Part shown: piece after piece, positions 34,885 to 47,478 of the stretch
Numbering within the stretch: the first letter of the stretch is position 1
Layout: every line of letters begins with the position of its first letter
Assembly: GCA_030847615.1 (NCBI GenBank)
Contig: JAUMIR010000005.1
Span: 56,819,001 to 56,883,000 of the forward strand
Direction of reading: 5' to 3'
Origin: Gambelia wislizenii
Taxonomy: Eukaryota > Chordata > Lepidosauria > Squamata > Crotaphytidae
DNA: 64,000 nt
The notes under the pieces: model-generated
Seen by the model: the letters and a program-made list of their open reading frames with translations, nothing else
What the model was told of the DNA's origin: nothing
Database searches by the model: none
Made by a program: the position numbers and the translations under genes

Positions 34885-34988
34885 CTGGAGACAGCAAAGA
34901 TGCCACCATTCATAGACCCGAAGCAAGAGAGTGCAACAAAAATGGGGACAGCTGAAGAAAAACGCCCCATTAAACGTTCAGCAAAAGT
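34885..34988 (-). CDS. SLC7A11: SLC7A11 coding exon, human exon 8 equivalent
   Basis: The 104-bp exon encodes [10 protein letters not shown] and then transmembrane helix 8, including [12 protein letters not shown] and IFAVSR. It matches human residues 306-340. Residues known from human xCT to line the substrate path or to confer thiol sensitivity are retained: the Cys matching C327, the Ser matching S330 and the Phe matching F336. The acceptor is a CAG preceded by a pyrimidine stretch, and the donor is GTGAGT starting at 34884. The exon ends with two bases (AG) of an Arg codon that the next exon completes. The intron separating it from the upstream exon is only 486 bp and has been partly filled by a tRNA-type SINE (35134-35343). 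Differences from human, such as NFSL replaced by RFSS, are what one expects between a reptile and a mammal. Confidence 0.96.
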
Positions 34989-35133
34989 CTGGCAAAAGGG
35001 AAAGAAACATGAATCTGTTTTCTAGAAGAATAATTTTTAAATGATTTTAAAATAAGTTTAAGATTATTTTATAATTTTAAAGGTTAATGTTAAATTAGTT
35101 TAAAATTTTATTTAAAAAAAAAAAACTAAAATT

Positions 35134-35343
35134 GAGAGCCAGCGTGGTGTAGTGGCAGAGCAGACTATGCCCCACGCTGGCATGGAAACCCATTGGGTGA
35201 TCTTGGGCAAGTCACCCTCTCTCAGCCTCAGAGGAAGGCAAAGGCAAACCCCTCTGAACAAATCTTGCCTGGAAAACCCTGTGAAAATTTCAACTTAGAG
35301 TCATCATAAGTCAGAAATGACTTGAAGGCACACAACAGCAACA
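35134..35343 (+). mobile_element. tRNA-derived SINE with Bov-B-like tail, full length
   Basis: Head GAGAGCCAGCGTGGTGTAGT, middle GATCTTGGGCAAGTCACCCT and CTCAGCCTCAGAGGAAGGCA, tail CATAAGTCAGAAATGACTTG then GGCACACAACAG. It sits in the 486-bp intron between two SLC7A11 exons. Confidence 0.9.
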
Positions 35344-35474
35344 ATTTTAGAATTAGAATCCCAAATTCCAGGAAATGAACATTAGAAATTCTGGGTCCAA
35401 ATGTACTTCAGGAATTTATTCTGACATCTTTACACACTTGCATTATTTTTATATTATATTCCACTGTGACTTAC

Positions 35475-35598
35475 CACTGCCACTGCCTTGGAATTTAGTA
35501 GATCTTCAGGACTGATTGTTGTAAAGTAGGCCACATTGGTTAAAACATACCCGACTGTGACAATAACCATAGAAGAGCAAATGGCAAGTGGTACATTT
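35475..35598 (-). CDS. SLC7A11: SLC7A11 (xCT) coding exon, human exon 7 equivalent
   Basis: This exon encodes part of xCT, the twelve-helix light chain that exchanges extracellular cystine for intracellular glutamate and pairs with the heavy chain SLC3A2 in the plasma membrane. The 124-bp exon starts with the last base of a split Arg codon, then encodes 41 residues beginning [10 protein letters not shown] and ending NSKAVAV. They match human residues about 265-305, which form transmembrane helix 7 ([12 protein letters not shown] is identical) and the following loop. An AG acceptor lies at 35599-35600 and a GTAAGT donor begins at 35474. The preceding human exon ends with EEVENPEK, and I could not find it up to 64000, so the upstream intron exceeds 28 kb. 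The frame is open and the splice phase fits the next exon. Identity as SLC7A11 rather than another SLC7 light chain rests on the near-identical C-terminal half. Confidence 0.96.
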
Positions 35599-36760
35599 CT
35601 GAAAGACAGAAAGAAATGTGCTATAGTCCATCTGCAACCTAAAAGCGAAGCAATTTGATTGGGAAAGGTATACCGGTACATTTTATGCCATGTATGTGCT
35701 CTTATATATAAGATAAATCATCTTACATGAAACCTGATCATCAACAAATACAGTACTAAACAACATCAGTCAAATTAGCTAGTATCTTGTGGCTACTATT
35801 AAGGCAAAGATTCTGAGCTGGACTTATTAGGCATATCATTCAGTTAATATATTAGAAAAGAATGCTGAAGTCTACATTTGTCCTTAATGCTTTTTTTTTT
35901 TTTATCTAGGGGTAGCATAAGATTTGTTTGAGTCAGTAGGAAGCAGTACATTATTCACAGCCACTCTAAAGAATAATCCCACCACACTGTAGCTTCACAT
36001 TTATTTAAGAGATCAAAGAGTTTGGACCTGGGAAGTGGGAATTCATAGGTTAGCTCAGCCTTGGACCACTAGGTTGCCTTGGGCAAATCATTAGTAGCTT
36101 TAGTTCACCTTCTGAAAAATGTTAACACTTATCTCAAAGAGTTGTCGCAGTGATGAATGAGAGGATGATTCTAAAGCACTTGATACATTTAAAGTGCTTT
36201 ATATAGATTATTAATAACACTACCACCTCCTGACAACTCAGTCATAAATATTATTGGACAGAGATAAAGTAGAACTCTAAATTACCAGAATAAGGTCTGA
36301 TTGGAAACTCAGGTCCATGAGTGTGGGGTATATGGACAAGCGGATGGGTAGGGGGGGATTAATATTCTATTCCCAAAGTGACAGTCACCACAACATTAAA
36401 TATCTCAGGAAAGAACCCATTTTTCTCAGATGTTTTGGTGGCATTCACTACAATAATCAGTTGTTATAAATGTATGCCTCACAAAGTGCTATTACAACAA
36501 ATTACACAGTAATAAATGGGAACTGCAGACAATGTGCCTAAAGTATTTAAAGCTTGGCAGGTATGACAGTATTCAGCTAACACAACAGAAGCTATTCTGA
36601 GAGAAAGCAAAATGGTCCGCTTGAACAAACTGGCGTTCTTAGAACTCAAAACACCCTATCTGAATGGCTGGGTTTTAGATAATGATGCTATCATTTTGAG
36701 AACAGACTGAAAGCACTACACTATGGAAATCTTTCAATTAAAACTGAGCAATAATAAATT

Positions 36761-37000
36761 GAGAGCAAGTGTGGTATAGCGGGTTGACTGTTGGACTAGG
36801 ACACTGGGAGACCAGAGTTCCAATCCCTGCTCAGCCATGGAAACCCACTGTGTGGCCTTGGGTAAATCACACTCTCTCAGCCTCAGAGGAAGGCAAGGAC
36901 AAACTCCCTCTGAATAAATTCTGCCAAGAAAACCCCGTGATAGGTTCACCTTAGGATAATCCTAAATCAGAAATGACTCGAAGGCACATGATAACAACAG
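36761..37000 (+). mobile_element. tRNA-derived SINE with Bov-B-like tail
   Basis: GAGAGCAAGTGTGGTATAGC at the head and AAATGACTCGAAGGCACATG at the tail; full-length and moderately diverged. Confidence 0.88.
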
Positions 37001-37337
37001 CAGCCGTGATTTGTGTAATAAGTAGATCATCTGAACAACAGGGTGACTGTATAACTCATGGTTGTCAGAACGCAACCTGAAGATTCCTGATACAGCAGGA
37101 GAGTAAGATATGAAAGGAAAAGGGAGCATAACTAAATTATTTTTTTATTTATCAAAGAATCTCAAAATAGCCATCTCCAATGACAGAGATCAACTATTAC
37201 AGTTTATCAAATCATCTTCAGGTGTAGGCTTTGGGAATGTGTGTTAAAATGTGCTTACCACAGAATCATTCTGTTACAGACCAGATTATTCAGTTGCTAA
37301 CTTTGTGAACTGGGTATATACCTTTAAAGTACAGTAT

Positions 37338-37527
37338 GAAACGACAACGCAGAAAGAATCACAACCCAAAAACATCACCCAAGGAGACCTTCTGCTGTGC
37401 TTTCTGCAACCGGACTTGTTTATCTCAGATTGGCCTTTTTAGTCATCAGCGCGCTTGCAGAAAGCGCGGGATGAGTCCTTCCTGAATCTTCGATGCGAAG
37501 AAAAGCCAGAGAGAGAGAGAGAGAGAG
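37338..37527 (+). mobile_element. Zinc-finger LINE 3-prime end with AG-repeat tail
   Basis: 170 bp nearly identical to 7868-8040, starting GAAACGACAACGCAGAAAGA and encoding the same CxxC finger and stop. The 3-prime stem-loop is TCTTCG-ATG-CGAAGA. The element ends AAAGCCAGAG and runs into about ten AG units, then unrelated sequence. It is a strongly 5-prime-truncated insertion. Confidence 0.75.
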
Positions 37528-37548
37528 TATGTAACCTAATATAACCTA

Positions 37549-37772
37549 TTGTTGTTATGTGCCTTCCAATCATTTTCAACTTATGGCAACCCTAAACTGA
37601 ACCTACCACAGGGTTTTCTTGGAGTGATTTGTTCAGAGGGGGGTTGCCTTTGCCTTCCTCTGATGCTGAGTGTGACTTTCCCAAGGTCACCCAGTGGCTT
37701 TCCATGGCTGAGTGAGGATCTTAACTCTAGTCTCCAGCGTCATAGTCCAATGCTCAAACCACAACACCATGC
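37549..37772 (-). mobile_element. tRNA-derived SINE with Bov-B-like tail, reversed
   Basis: GTTGTTATGTGCCTTCCAAT at the tail end and CATAGTCCAATGCTCAAACC in the head. Confidence 0.85.
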
Positions 37773-40139
37773 TATAGAATATAAGATATATAGCATGAGA
37801 CCTAACACAAGTGGTTAGATCTGTGAGAGTCTGTGTATGTATCAGTAGAAAGCTTCAGCCTGTCTGGGCAAAATGCCACTGGAATATAAATAAAATAAGA
37901 AGTAAGAGCATGTCTAGTCTCATCTTATGTGAGTAGGAGGCAACTCATTATAATCTTGGCACACATCCATAAAGGTAACTGCAAATAACCCGCTGAGCCA
38001 GGGCCTGATTAGATGACAAGCAGCCAAAAGGCTCCAATATACATGGAGCCTTCTGATAGACTCAGAAGATAAAGATATTTGTTGTAATTGGATAGCGATC
38101 AGCCAGAGGTAACAAGTCCATTATTTTGATTGGATAAACTGACAAACTGAGTGGGTTGTGGAGAGAATAATAACAGTTAAGATAGAGCTCAAGTCCAACT
38201 GCCTGTCTGGCATGTCTCCCACGTACAAAGAGGGCTGTTTGAAAAAAAAACCTGCACTGTTCCTGAAAGACTGATAGATCGATAATTTGTCTCAACATGC
38301 TGCCCAATATGCTGAACTATGCTGGTACTGGTAACCTTAGGTTAAAATAGGTACATGTTCCATTATGCTTGTAATGAATGTCCATCAATCTGTTTATAAT
38401 GTAATGGATGCTGTTAAGATATAACAGTCCTCAAGGAGACTAACCCCTGAGTGTGTCTATAGTCACAAAAGCTATTAGAGATGTATAGCTCCTTAACAGA
38501 TATGCATGCATACTTGAATACCAATATGGTTAAGATGGTTATGGATATGGTACAACCTTTATGAATGTCTGTACAATGCCTTAATACACACTGTGAAAAT
38601 ATGACAGAACATGATGATGATGATGATAAATAAATAGTTATATTTAATGATTTAGAAGGGGCATGTCCTCACATGTGATAACAATTACAAAGCCTGTTTA
38701 AAAAGATACAAAAAGCTAAGAGTAGTTCCTATGAAAGCCCTTAGGAAAGTATAACACATTGATAGCTATAATACATGATATGATATGATGTATGTGTGAT
38801 GCCATAAATACAATGGAATGGAATGGAATGGAATGGAATGATATTCAGTGCCCAGACCTTGACAAGTCTGTGTTTCTCCCTACGGATATGTTTGTATAGC
38901 TGTTATGTTCATATAATAAATATAATAAATATAATAAATAGCCTAAATAGTACCAAAGAGTATAATCATTTCCCATGTAACTATCTTGGGATTCCAATAC
39001 TTAGGGATGCTTAATTGGAATGTTAATTTTATCTCAGCCTGTCTGGTCTAATCTCTAGCTGACCAGAAATTGATATAGATTATCCCAGAGAGAATCTAGA
39101 TTACCTGATAAATGGCAAGGACCTACAATCCCACAGTCTAAAGAGATGCCTGTTTCAGTCCTTTTATGATTTCTGAAAATATGTGTACCAAAAGCATCTG
39201 GTGGCTCCATTACTTTGGGGCAATGAGTCCACATTGAGTTTCACAGGAACTACTTTGGGTTCGATGGCTATCCAAGTGTTGAGTACTACTTCCAAAATAG
39301 ATTCAGCACCCTGCATAATTCCTGTAACAGAAAGTATGGATAACCTGGCTCAAAGGAAAAGAGGCACCACCCACCTCGGGAACAAGCCAGGTTTAACTGA
39401 GTTTTTCATCTGTCCACACACCTTTCTTATAAATATAAATACATGTGTATACAGTAAGATAGCTTGCTTTAAAGCCCACATCTAACCATTTCATAGCTTC
39501 ATTGTACTCTGCTTGAGTTTCAAGTATTATACAGAGACCTTAGGTACAACTATAAGCAGAGATGCAACTAATGTGAGATAATGTGATTAAGAAGGTCTGT
39601 GTATGACAGCAGAAATTGCCTCCTGTCTCAGTCTCAGAGGCAAAGTCAGGCAGGGGGACTAGTGTCCTCTCTAAGCTTCTAGAAAGCCAAACATGTTAGA
39701 ATATATAACCCATACATGTGGGGGTTTCCTTTTGTGCTTCTTTTGGGAAGGGGAAATGCTGGCACATTGCCCAAGATCTTGAAGGCTAATAGCTAAGAGA
39801 ACAGAACCTGAGGACCATCTGCACTTGATGCTGTGTCAGCATTCAACCAAGGGGACACATGTACATTTTCTTTGCTTATATTTTTTGCTATTGCATATTT
39901 TAAAATCTGTTTGTCATCAATGAATGTATACCTTGTGCTGTTAGTGGCTTCATTTTATTTTAGTGTATTCTTTAACTCTAAACTGGATAGTATCTGAATG
40001 GATCAGGACCCTCAGATCATTACACCTAGGCAAGGTGGTCCTGGTCCTGCTCATTCAGCACAACTCTGGCAGTTTCCTCAGAACTTAGCAAGCAACAGAG
40101 CCATGCTGCCACAGATATAAGTAGGAAAGAGTGTCATTA
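37773..40139. other. Intronic DNA with short tandem repeats
   Basis: GAT repeat at 38609-38627, GGAAT repeat (about five units) at 38814-38840, AATAT-type repeat at 38913-38940. Otherwise unrecognised AT-rich sequence; no missing xCT exon found. Confidence 0.55.
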
Positions 40140-40681
40140 GTGTCTAGATTAAGGGAAGTAATAGTGCCACTCTATTCTGCTTTGGTCAGACCTCACCTGG
40201 AATATTGTTTCCAGTTCTGGGCACAACAATTCAAGAAAGATACTGAGAAGGATGGTGGGAGGTCTGGAAGCCATTACGCCCTATGAGGAATGGCTTAGGG
40301 AGCTGGGTATGCTTAGCCTGGAGAAGAGAAGGTTGAGAGGTGACATGATAGCCATGTTTAAATATTTGAAGGGATGTCATACTGAGGAAGGAGCAAGCTT
40401 GTTTTCTGCTGCTTCAGAAACTAGGATATGGAGCCATTCAAACTACAGGAAAAGAGTTTCCACCTGAATATTAGGAAGAACCTCCTGACAGTAAGAACTG
40501 TTCGGAAGTGGAATACACTGCTGCCTTGCAGTGTGGTGGAATCTCCTTCTTTGGGTTTTTTAAAACATAGGTTGGATGGCTATCTGTCAGGAATGCGTGG
40601 ATTGTGTGTTCCTGAAGGGCAGAAGCCGATTGGATGGGATGGCTGTTGGGGTCCCTTCCAGCCCTATGATTCTATGATTCT
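40140..40681 (+). mobile_element. CR1 LINE 3-prime end
   Basis: TCAGACCTCACCTGGAATAT, GAGAGGTGACATGATAGCCA and terminal CCTATGATTCTATGATTCTA. Longest CR1 copy here, 5-prime truncated. Confidence 0.9.
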
Positions 40682-40795
40682 AGGCTGCATTCAGAGCCTG
40701 GGAAAGTTACTCTTGGATTACACCTCCTAGAATCCCCCTGCCAGCACCCTTCTCAAAGTCTGGTTGCATTGTTCCTTTTCCAGCATTCTCTAGCC

Positions 40796-41152
40796 CAGTA
40801 GTTCTTAACCTGGGATCCACGATGTCCTCACAGGGGGTCCACATAGGCTTGAAGGCTGCTTGACCCACCTCCTCCCTGTAGTGGAGTAGCCACATGACAG
40901 GAAACAAGGCAAAGGCTGGTTCCTGTCATGTGGCCTGCACATTGCCATTCAATCCACTCCAGCCACAAACTTGCAGAAAGAAGCAAGAGTGCCTCTGAGG
41001 GAAAGTTTAATGGATGGTGTAATTGTATTGTTGTTGTTGTTAGCTATTATTATTAGTTATTATTATTAGGGTTTTAAATCTTGAGTTAGGTCTTGGGACA
41101 ACAAAAGATATTTAAACGGGGTCCCTGGTAAAGAAAAGATTAAGAACCACTG
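40796..41152. mobile_element. hAT-like element with 8-bp target duplication
   Basis: CAGTAGTTCTTAACCTGGGA at the left and AAGATTAAGAACCACTG at the right are inverted termini. Flanks CTCTAGCC (40788-40795) and CTCTAGGC (41153-41160). A GTT and an ATT microsatellite lie inside. Confidence 0.85.
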
Positions 41153-41278
41153 CTCTAGGCCAATGCCTCTCAAATAACACTAATGGGATACTGGTGTTTT
41201 AGTGATAACAATAAAACCATTGTTCCCAGTAATATTACTCCAAATTTTAATTTATATTCTTTATATTGTCCTGTTAAA

Positions 41279-41506
41279 AGAGCTAGAGTGTTGTAGAAGT
41301 TTCAGCACTGCACTATGACTATGGAGACCAGGGTTTGAATCCTTACTCAGCCATGAATACCCACTGGGTGACCTTGGGCAAGTCATACTCTCTCAGCCTC
41401 AAAGGAAGGCAAGGCACACCCCCTTTGAACAAACCTTGCCTAGAAAACCCCATGGTAGGTTTGCCTTAGTCAGAAATGACTTGAAGGCACATAGGCAAAC
41501 ACAAAC
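41279..41506 (+). mobile_element. tRNA-derived SINE with Bov-B-like tail
   Basis: TATGACTATGGAGACCAGGG in the head, ACCTTGGGCAAGTCATACTC, tail GTCAGAAATGACTTGAAGGC. Confidence 0.88.
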
Positions 41507-42010
41507 ACATTTCTTTTGCAGTCTGAACTCAGTTGGGAGCAAGGGGAGGAAGTTGAAGACCAAGGAGTGAAGGGAGGGAGGGGAGCGACCAAAGGAAACC
41601 ATGTTAAGTGCAGCTGGAAAGATGGGCTGGAGGGGATCTATGTGGAAGGAAGGAAAGGGAAGGAAAAAAGAAAGAAAGAAGCCCTTTCTGAGGGAAAGAG
41701 ACAACCCTCAAATCCCCCCCTCTCTCTCTCTCTCACACACACACCTTTCTGACCTGCCTGGCTGGCTTGCATTTTGCAGCAGCAAACTCCCTCCAGCTTC
41801 TGCCACGGGGGGGCTGCTTCTTCTTTCTCTTTCTCTTTCTAGTTTGGAAGATGCTTTTTTTTGTTTGTTTGTTTGTTTAAAAAAAGCCAACAGAAAGTTT
41901 TTGGAGGAGAAGGGTAGGAGGGGGCTGCAAAGCAGCGGCTGCTCCTAGCTGTCTCCTTCGTCAGATAAGGAGGTCAGCATGGGGCCCTCCTTGACCTTGG
42001 GGCCCCCTGC
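41507..42010. other. Purine block followed by pyrimidine block, unassigned
   Basis: 41521-41715 is strongly purine-rich (GGAAGGAAAGGGAAGG, AAAGAAAGAAAG). 41716-41870 is pyrimidine-rich (TCTCTCTCTCTCTCACAC, TTTCTCTTTCTCTTTCT), followed by TTTG units. It may be the remains of an unidentified repeat. Confidence 0.5.
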
Positions 42011-44990
42011 TAATGCTGATTTGACAGACTGGTTAAACCAGCCCTGCCTATTCTGACACTGTCAAGGTCAATCAGGCTACTCTCCCAATTCTTTGGGTTC
42101 AGTCCTGCATTTACAAACTTTAAGAAAAATGCTACAGGGCACTGCTAATACAAATATTATCACCTCTATAAATAAAAGTGAATATACAAACCAGCCAAGG
42201 AGACATGCATGCACTTAGCATACAGAATCTTGGCTCATTATGCTGAGCAGCACTAACTGCTGACAGCCCAAAAAGCCCCCCCCCCATACACACACACACA
42301 CACAAACACACAAACATAACTAGTCAGCAAGTGCCATTCATTAGTCTACTGAAAGACTGGGACTCTCCATGTTCCCAGAAGCCTTGAGCAGAATAAGAGG
42401 TTTTGTGACCTCTGAGGTCTGAATGCTTTAATGTAAAAGCGTTGCTTCATCTGACTTTTCTCACCCTCCCACTACAAGTGGGTCCTTAGGGGGCTACAGT
42501 CCATTAGCATGTAATACCAGCAAGTGTTACTTGTTAGTTGGTGGCTTTCAGTAAGAAACTCTGGGGAAAAAAATAACATAAAATATCTGGTTTCATGATT
42601 TCACAATGAGCCATCCAACCTATATTCAATTAAAAAGTTGTAACTTTGTTTTATCTCAATCACTGCACAGTGCATTAGCCCACATTTCATTTCTTGTGCT
42701 AAAATGCTATCTGGCAACTTTAAAAGGTACTTTTTGTGACTCCAAGGTAGCAAAGTGGGTATTTTGCAAGAAATTGTTTTAGCACATGCATACTTTATAA
42801 AGTGACATAGCCACTGAACTTGGAATCCTTTTTCCTAATGACTGTCTTACTAATTCATTGCTGGTAAATTTCTTCTTGGAAATGGAAGAAACATCTATAC
42901 AGCAGATAGGACTTAACTTGATTGGAGGTCAGAATTTTCTAATATGAAAAGTGTACATATCTTTTATACTAAGTCAACATAAGTAAAATGGGGAGGAAGA
43001 AAAGAGACAAAGAAACACTATCAAAATGAAAGGAAACTATGAAAGGAATTCCTATGATATGAGGCAAAAAATAATGAAACAGCAGGACCCTCACACAAAG
43101 TAAATTGCAATCTAGAGACCATCAGTATGTCCCACTAATTTTTAGTGAGAAACAGGGTCTGAATCCAGTTGGTGCACTCATGTAATGACCCATCATAGGA
43201 GAAGCAGCACTTTTCCCAGGCTCATATAGGAGCGGGGGAAAGTGATGGATGGCAGTAGGAACGGATGGCTACTAGCCCCAGTCAGACTATTTCTCCAATG
43301 CCTGGCTTCCAGAGGGATCACTGGAGCCCAGATGCTCTGTGAAAGATGGCTTGGACAATCACCTGTGTCATCAGATAGGCAACTCTCCAAGCTCTTGCCT
43401 TTGAGGACCCTCCAGGCAAAAGGAGAGGACTGTGTGCAGCAGCTTCCTACAATTTGCAAACTTAGCTACGGTAGTATACATTTGAGGAAACTTTACACTC
43501 TATCAAAGTTCATTCAGTAATAGAAAATATTTAGGTGAAAATTTAAAATACAAAAAAAACCCAGATAATGTACTCAACCAATTTTATGAGAAAACACTAT
43601 GCACAGCCATAATCCTAACACAACTGAATATGAGACACAGCAAAAGAAGCAAAGCTGCTGTAAAATAATATGACAGGAACTATAGCTGCAGATGGTAACA
43701 TGGTAGATTTCCAAACTGTACAACAAACAGCCATTATGTCACGAGTACCCAAGAGCTGTGCTAAACTCATAGGATGTTCACACATTAACCCAGTCTGATG
43801 AAAGATTAAGTTTCAAACATTAACACAAAGAAGCAGGACTCCACCTTTTTCTTACTTCTCACATTTTACTGGGGAAAGCAGTGATTTAAATGTATATTTG
43901 CTGTTCCCAATTGGTCCAAAGTAAGTACCTTTTGTAATCCAGTGTTTATCCCAGAGCCAATGCCAGGGGTAGCATTGTCTGGTAGTTTTCTTAGGTCTCC
44001 ATTCCAGAACGGCCCTCGAGCCCCAGGACTATCTTCTCCTCCTAGCTGTTATCCATGCCTATTTACCTGCTCACTCTAGGATGCTAGGAGAGACACGAGT
44101 AAATAATGGAGCAGTATTTTCTGTGGCCTGCCTTCTGGCAATGAAAACAAAACAAAACACCTTGGGGGGAGAATCAACAATACTGGGCTAATGGTGATTC
44201 CCAAGAAACTGGTGAAGAATTTCTCCCCTTCCTGAAGAAATTTGGTAAAATAATCCTTCCAGTTTCTTTCTCACATATAGCATGGAAAGGTGATTTGCAT
44301 ACAGTACTACTACATATGTTGAGAGGCAGACATGTTGTTAATCTACCAACAGCGCTTTATCTCCCATCTCACCCATAGGTAATAACTTCTTGTCTTTTAT
44401 TGCTAGCAAAAAGCAATTGATCTGTCAGCATTAAGCACTGGGATTGTAGTTCCTGTTTTTAAATTAAGTAGGTTTGGTCTGATTTCTGAATTAAATAAAA
44501 TTATTGAATCAATCTAACCTGTCAAAATAAAATAACCCCTAAAATACATTGGGCCAGTATCATTTGGGCTTTGCAGTAGTGGCCAGAAGTTAATGTCACA
44601 GCTGAGAAAACCATCAGGAAGTGTCTTACACCTTTTCACAAAGCTAGAGTGACAGCAAACAAAGTCAGATCTCAGTTTTTCTCTTCTTCCAGACCATTTT
44701 CACCTTTAGTATGTCAAAAAACACCAGTGATATCTTAAGCTGTTTCTCCATAATAATGTTACAATGGGAAAAATGAGGTTTTCATTTTATTTTATAGAAT
44801 GAGACAACACACATATGAAAACACAAGTCTTCATCCCCTATGAGTTGAACACCTTTCAGAAGTGCATAGAGCACCCCATGGAGCACACTCTGGGTAATCC
44901 CATGCCAGCATGGGATATACAGTACATGGACTAGACACACAACAGAGCTTACATGCATCTCCTCCAAATGTCTGCCTAATTTGCACATTA
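42011..44990. other. Intronic DNA, nothing recognised
   Basis: Only a C run and CA repeat at 42277-42312. No repeat ends or xCT exon seen. Confidence 0.5.
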
Positions 44991-45223
44991 CAGTATGACC
45001 CCCCATATCTGTGGGACGAGTAACTGCAGATTCATTTACCCACATCCAAAAAAATATTGTCTCACTAGGCATCTTCTAGGTCCTCAAATGTGACTCTATG
45101 GTATGCTTCCACCAGAAGAAGCTGGTCATAGAGTCACGCTGGAGGACCTAGAAGATGCTTAGAGAGGTGTTCTCTCTAGGCATCTTGGAGGTCCTCCAAC
45201 ATGACTCTATGGTATGATTGGGC
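44991..45223. mobile_element. Tigger-like MITE, right end missing
   Basis: It begins CAGTATGACCCCCCATATCT after TA (44989-44990). It contains an inverted repeat: 45069-45100 (GCATCTTCTAGGTCCTC...) against 45127-45158. No matching right terminus found; the end is approximate. Confidence 0.6.
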
Positions 45224-45361
45224 CAGATGTCATCCAACGTCCATGCCATTTTTGACTATATTCTTCTTTGCCCTATCCATTGTGCAAGAAGACATGTCTA
45301 TTTTTTGATAGTCCTTGCCATCTGTTTTTTTTATAGGTATTTTCATGAATACTAATAGTCT

Positions 45362-46222
45362 CTCTGGCTTTTCTTCGCAAACGAAGATTCAGGAAGGACT
45401 CATCCCGCACTTTCTGCAAGTGCGCTGATGACTAAAAAGGCCAATCTGAGATAAACAAGTCCAGTTGCAGAAAGCACAGCAGAAGGTCTCCTTGGATGAT
45501 GTTTCCGGGTTGTGATTCTTTCTGTGTTGTCGTTTCTCTTCAAGACTTGTTCGGCATGACTTCTCAAATAAGGCTGCAGCATTGTGGATAGTGCGTCTTC
45601 ATGTCTTCTGATGTGAGGCCAGGGCGGACCATTGTTGGTGATCAATTTGGCCGAGCCTGAGATATTGTTTCAGGGAGTCCTTATATCACTTTTTTGGAGC
45701 GCCCCTCTTATGCTGACCCGTGGCGAGTTCACCGTAAAGTACTATTTTAGGGAGGCGATGGTCCTCCATCCTAGAAATGTGCCCTGCCCAGCGCAGCTGT
45801 GTTCTCAATATCATGGCCTCAATGCTGGTGATCCCTGCTTGCTCATGGACTGCAATATTCATCACATAGTCAGTCCAGTGTATATTTAAGATTGTGTGTA
45901 TACAGCACTGATGAAAGCATTCGAGGAGTCATAAGTGGTGGCGATAGGTGACCCATGTTTCAGACCCATAAAGGAGAATAAACAGTACAATGGCTCTATA
46001 CACACTGATTTTTGTGCTTCGCCTCAGGTGTTTATTACTCCAGACTCTTTTGTAAAGTCTTACAAATGCACTATATGCCTTTGCTAATCTGTGATCGATC
46101 TCTTTGTCAATCTTGGCATCTGAGGGGATGATGCTTCCCAGGTAGGTGAACTGCTGAACAGACTTGAGCACAGATTTGCCGACGGCAATGTGGGGGGGGG
46201 TGGTATTCGTCCTGTGGTGTTA
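45362..46222 (-). mobile_element. Zinc-finger LINE, RT C-terminal part, longest copy
   Basis: The minus strand encodes VQQFTYLGSIIPSDAKIDKE and then RLYKRVWSNKHLRRSTKISV and YGSETWVTYR (46171-45929), the post-catalytic part of a non-LTR reverse transcriptase. Decayed sequence follows, then the finger (FCCAFCNRT-type) and the same stem-loop, ending CCAGAGAGA. It begins close to the CR1 copy at 46231. Confidence 0.8.
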
Positions 46223-46230
46223 ATAGTAGC

Positions 46231-46451
46231 AAAAGAGATTCCCCCTAAACATTAGGAAGAACATCCTGACAGTAAGAGCTGTTTGGCAGTGGAATGCACT
46301 GCCTCAGAGTATAGTGGAGTCTCCTTCTTTGGAGGTTTTAAAACAGAGGCTGGATGGCCATCTGTCGGGAGTGCTTTGATTTGGTATTCCTGCATGTCAG
46401 GGACTGGATGGCCCTTGTGGTCTCTTCCAACGCTTTGATTCTATGGTTCTA
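46231..46451 (+). mobile_element. CR1 LINE 3-prime end
   Basis: ATTAGGAAGAACATCCTGAC, ATGGCCCTTGTGGTCTCTTC and terminal TTGATTCTATGGTTCTA. Confidence 0.88.
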
Positions 46452-47470
46452 GGATTTGGAGGAAAACAGAGTATCTTTGGGATCTCTTGGATCCCTCCTG
46501 TTTTGTCTGCAGAAAGACAAATTTGAGCCAAAAAATTCTACATTTCTTAGTTACAGAACAAAAAAAAAGATGATTGTATCTTAAAGTCTATCCTTCTGCA
46601 TTCTTTAAAAGAGAGGATGTATAATTATCATAGAAGCTATAACGGTAAGTATTGGACTTTTGACTAGTCTTTTGAGTGCTAAGCAGTGTCCTTCCTACCT
46701 CACCTTTCGCATCAGGTAATTAAATGGAGTTTGAATATAAAGGACAAAGTGCCATCTTCCAAGGATTGTAACAAAAACAGTCTCAGGTAGAAAGGGATGC
46801 ATTGTGCATTAAAAATATTTTTTCCAGTGATCCTGACTCTTTGAGCCTATTTGAAATGTTAATGTATAAATTTGCTGTAATTTTCAGGCATAGGCTGTAA
46901 TTGATTATTTATATGGTTGTTCCAACAGTGAAAGGAAAATTTGTTCTTTTTGTTTCCCTCTATCGACTGTCAATATGGTTCATTCTTGGCAACAATAAGT
47001 TTTGAACTACAGTAGATGTTTTTGGCCTTGCAATAGCCTTTATCTATATTCAGGAGATTGTACAAATAGCCTTTTTTAAACCCAATATGTGGGGGTGCAT
47101 ATCTTGTTTCTTTTTCTATGTGTTGACTTGAATGTCTGTGCCAAAGAAGGCCTATATGCATACATTTGTAGTAGCATAAATCCAATATCAGGATTAGGGA
47201 AGCTTTGGACCACCGGATCTTTGGGATACAATGCTGCAAAGTCTCTCATCAGTGTCAATGCCTAGTTATACTGATTGGTGGAGTAACCCAAAGCATCTGG
47301 AGGACCTCCCAGAAAGAGCATGCAATCAATGGATGAAAGCTTGTTTCGCCTTTCACAAGTTTATTAAATCTGAAAATTGCCATGACTGCAGCTAACATCT
47401 CTGACTATACTACAAAGATATAACCATTTGATCCTTTGTAGTAACAGTTTTATTCTAAGGAATCCTGGGA
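46452..47470. other. Intronic DNA, nothing recognised
   Basis: AT-rich, no features beyond short open frames. Confidence 0.5.
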
Positions 47471-47478
47471 TTTGTACT

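Noticed and set aside
35134..35210. tRNA gene in the SINE heads
   Set aside because: tRNA-like promoter words only; no foldable, intact tRNA and a SINE body follows.
46970..47258. Overlapping minus-strand open frames
   Set aside because: No similarity, AT-rich intronic context; chance frames.
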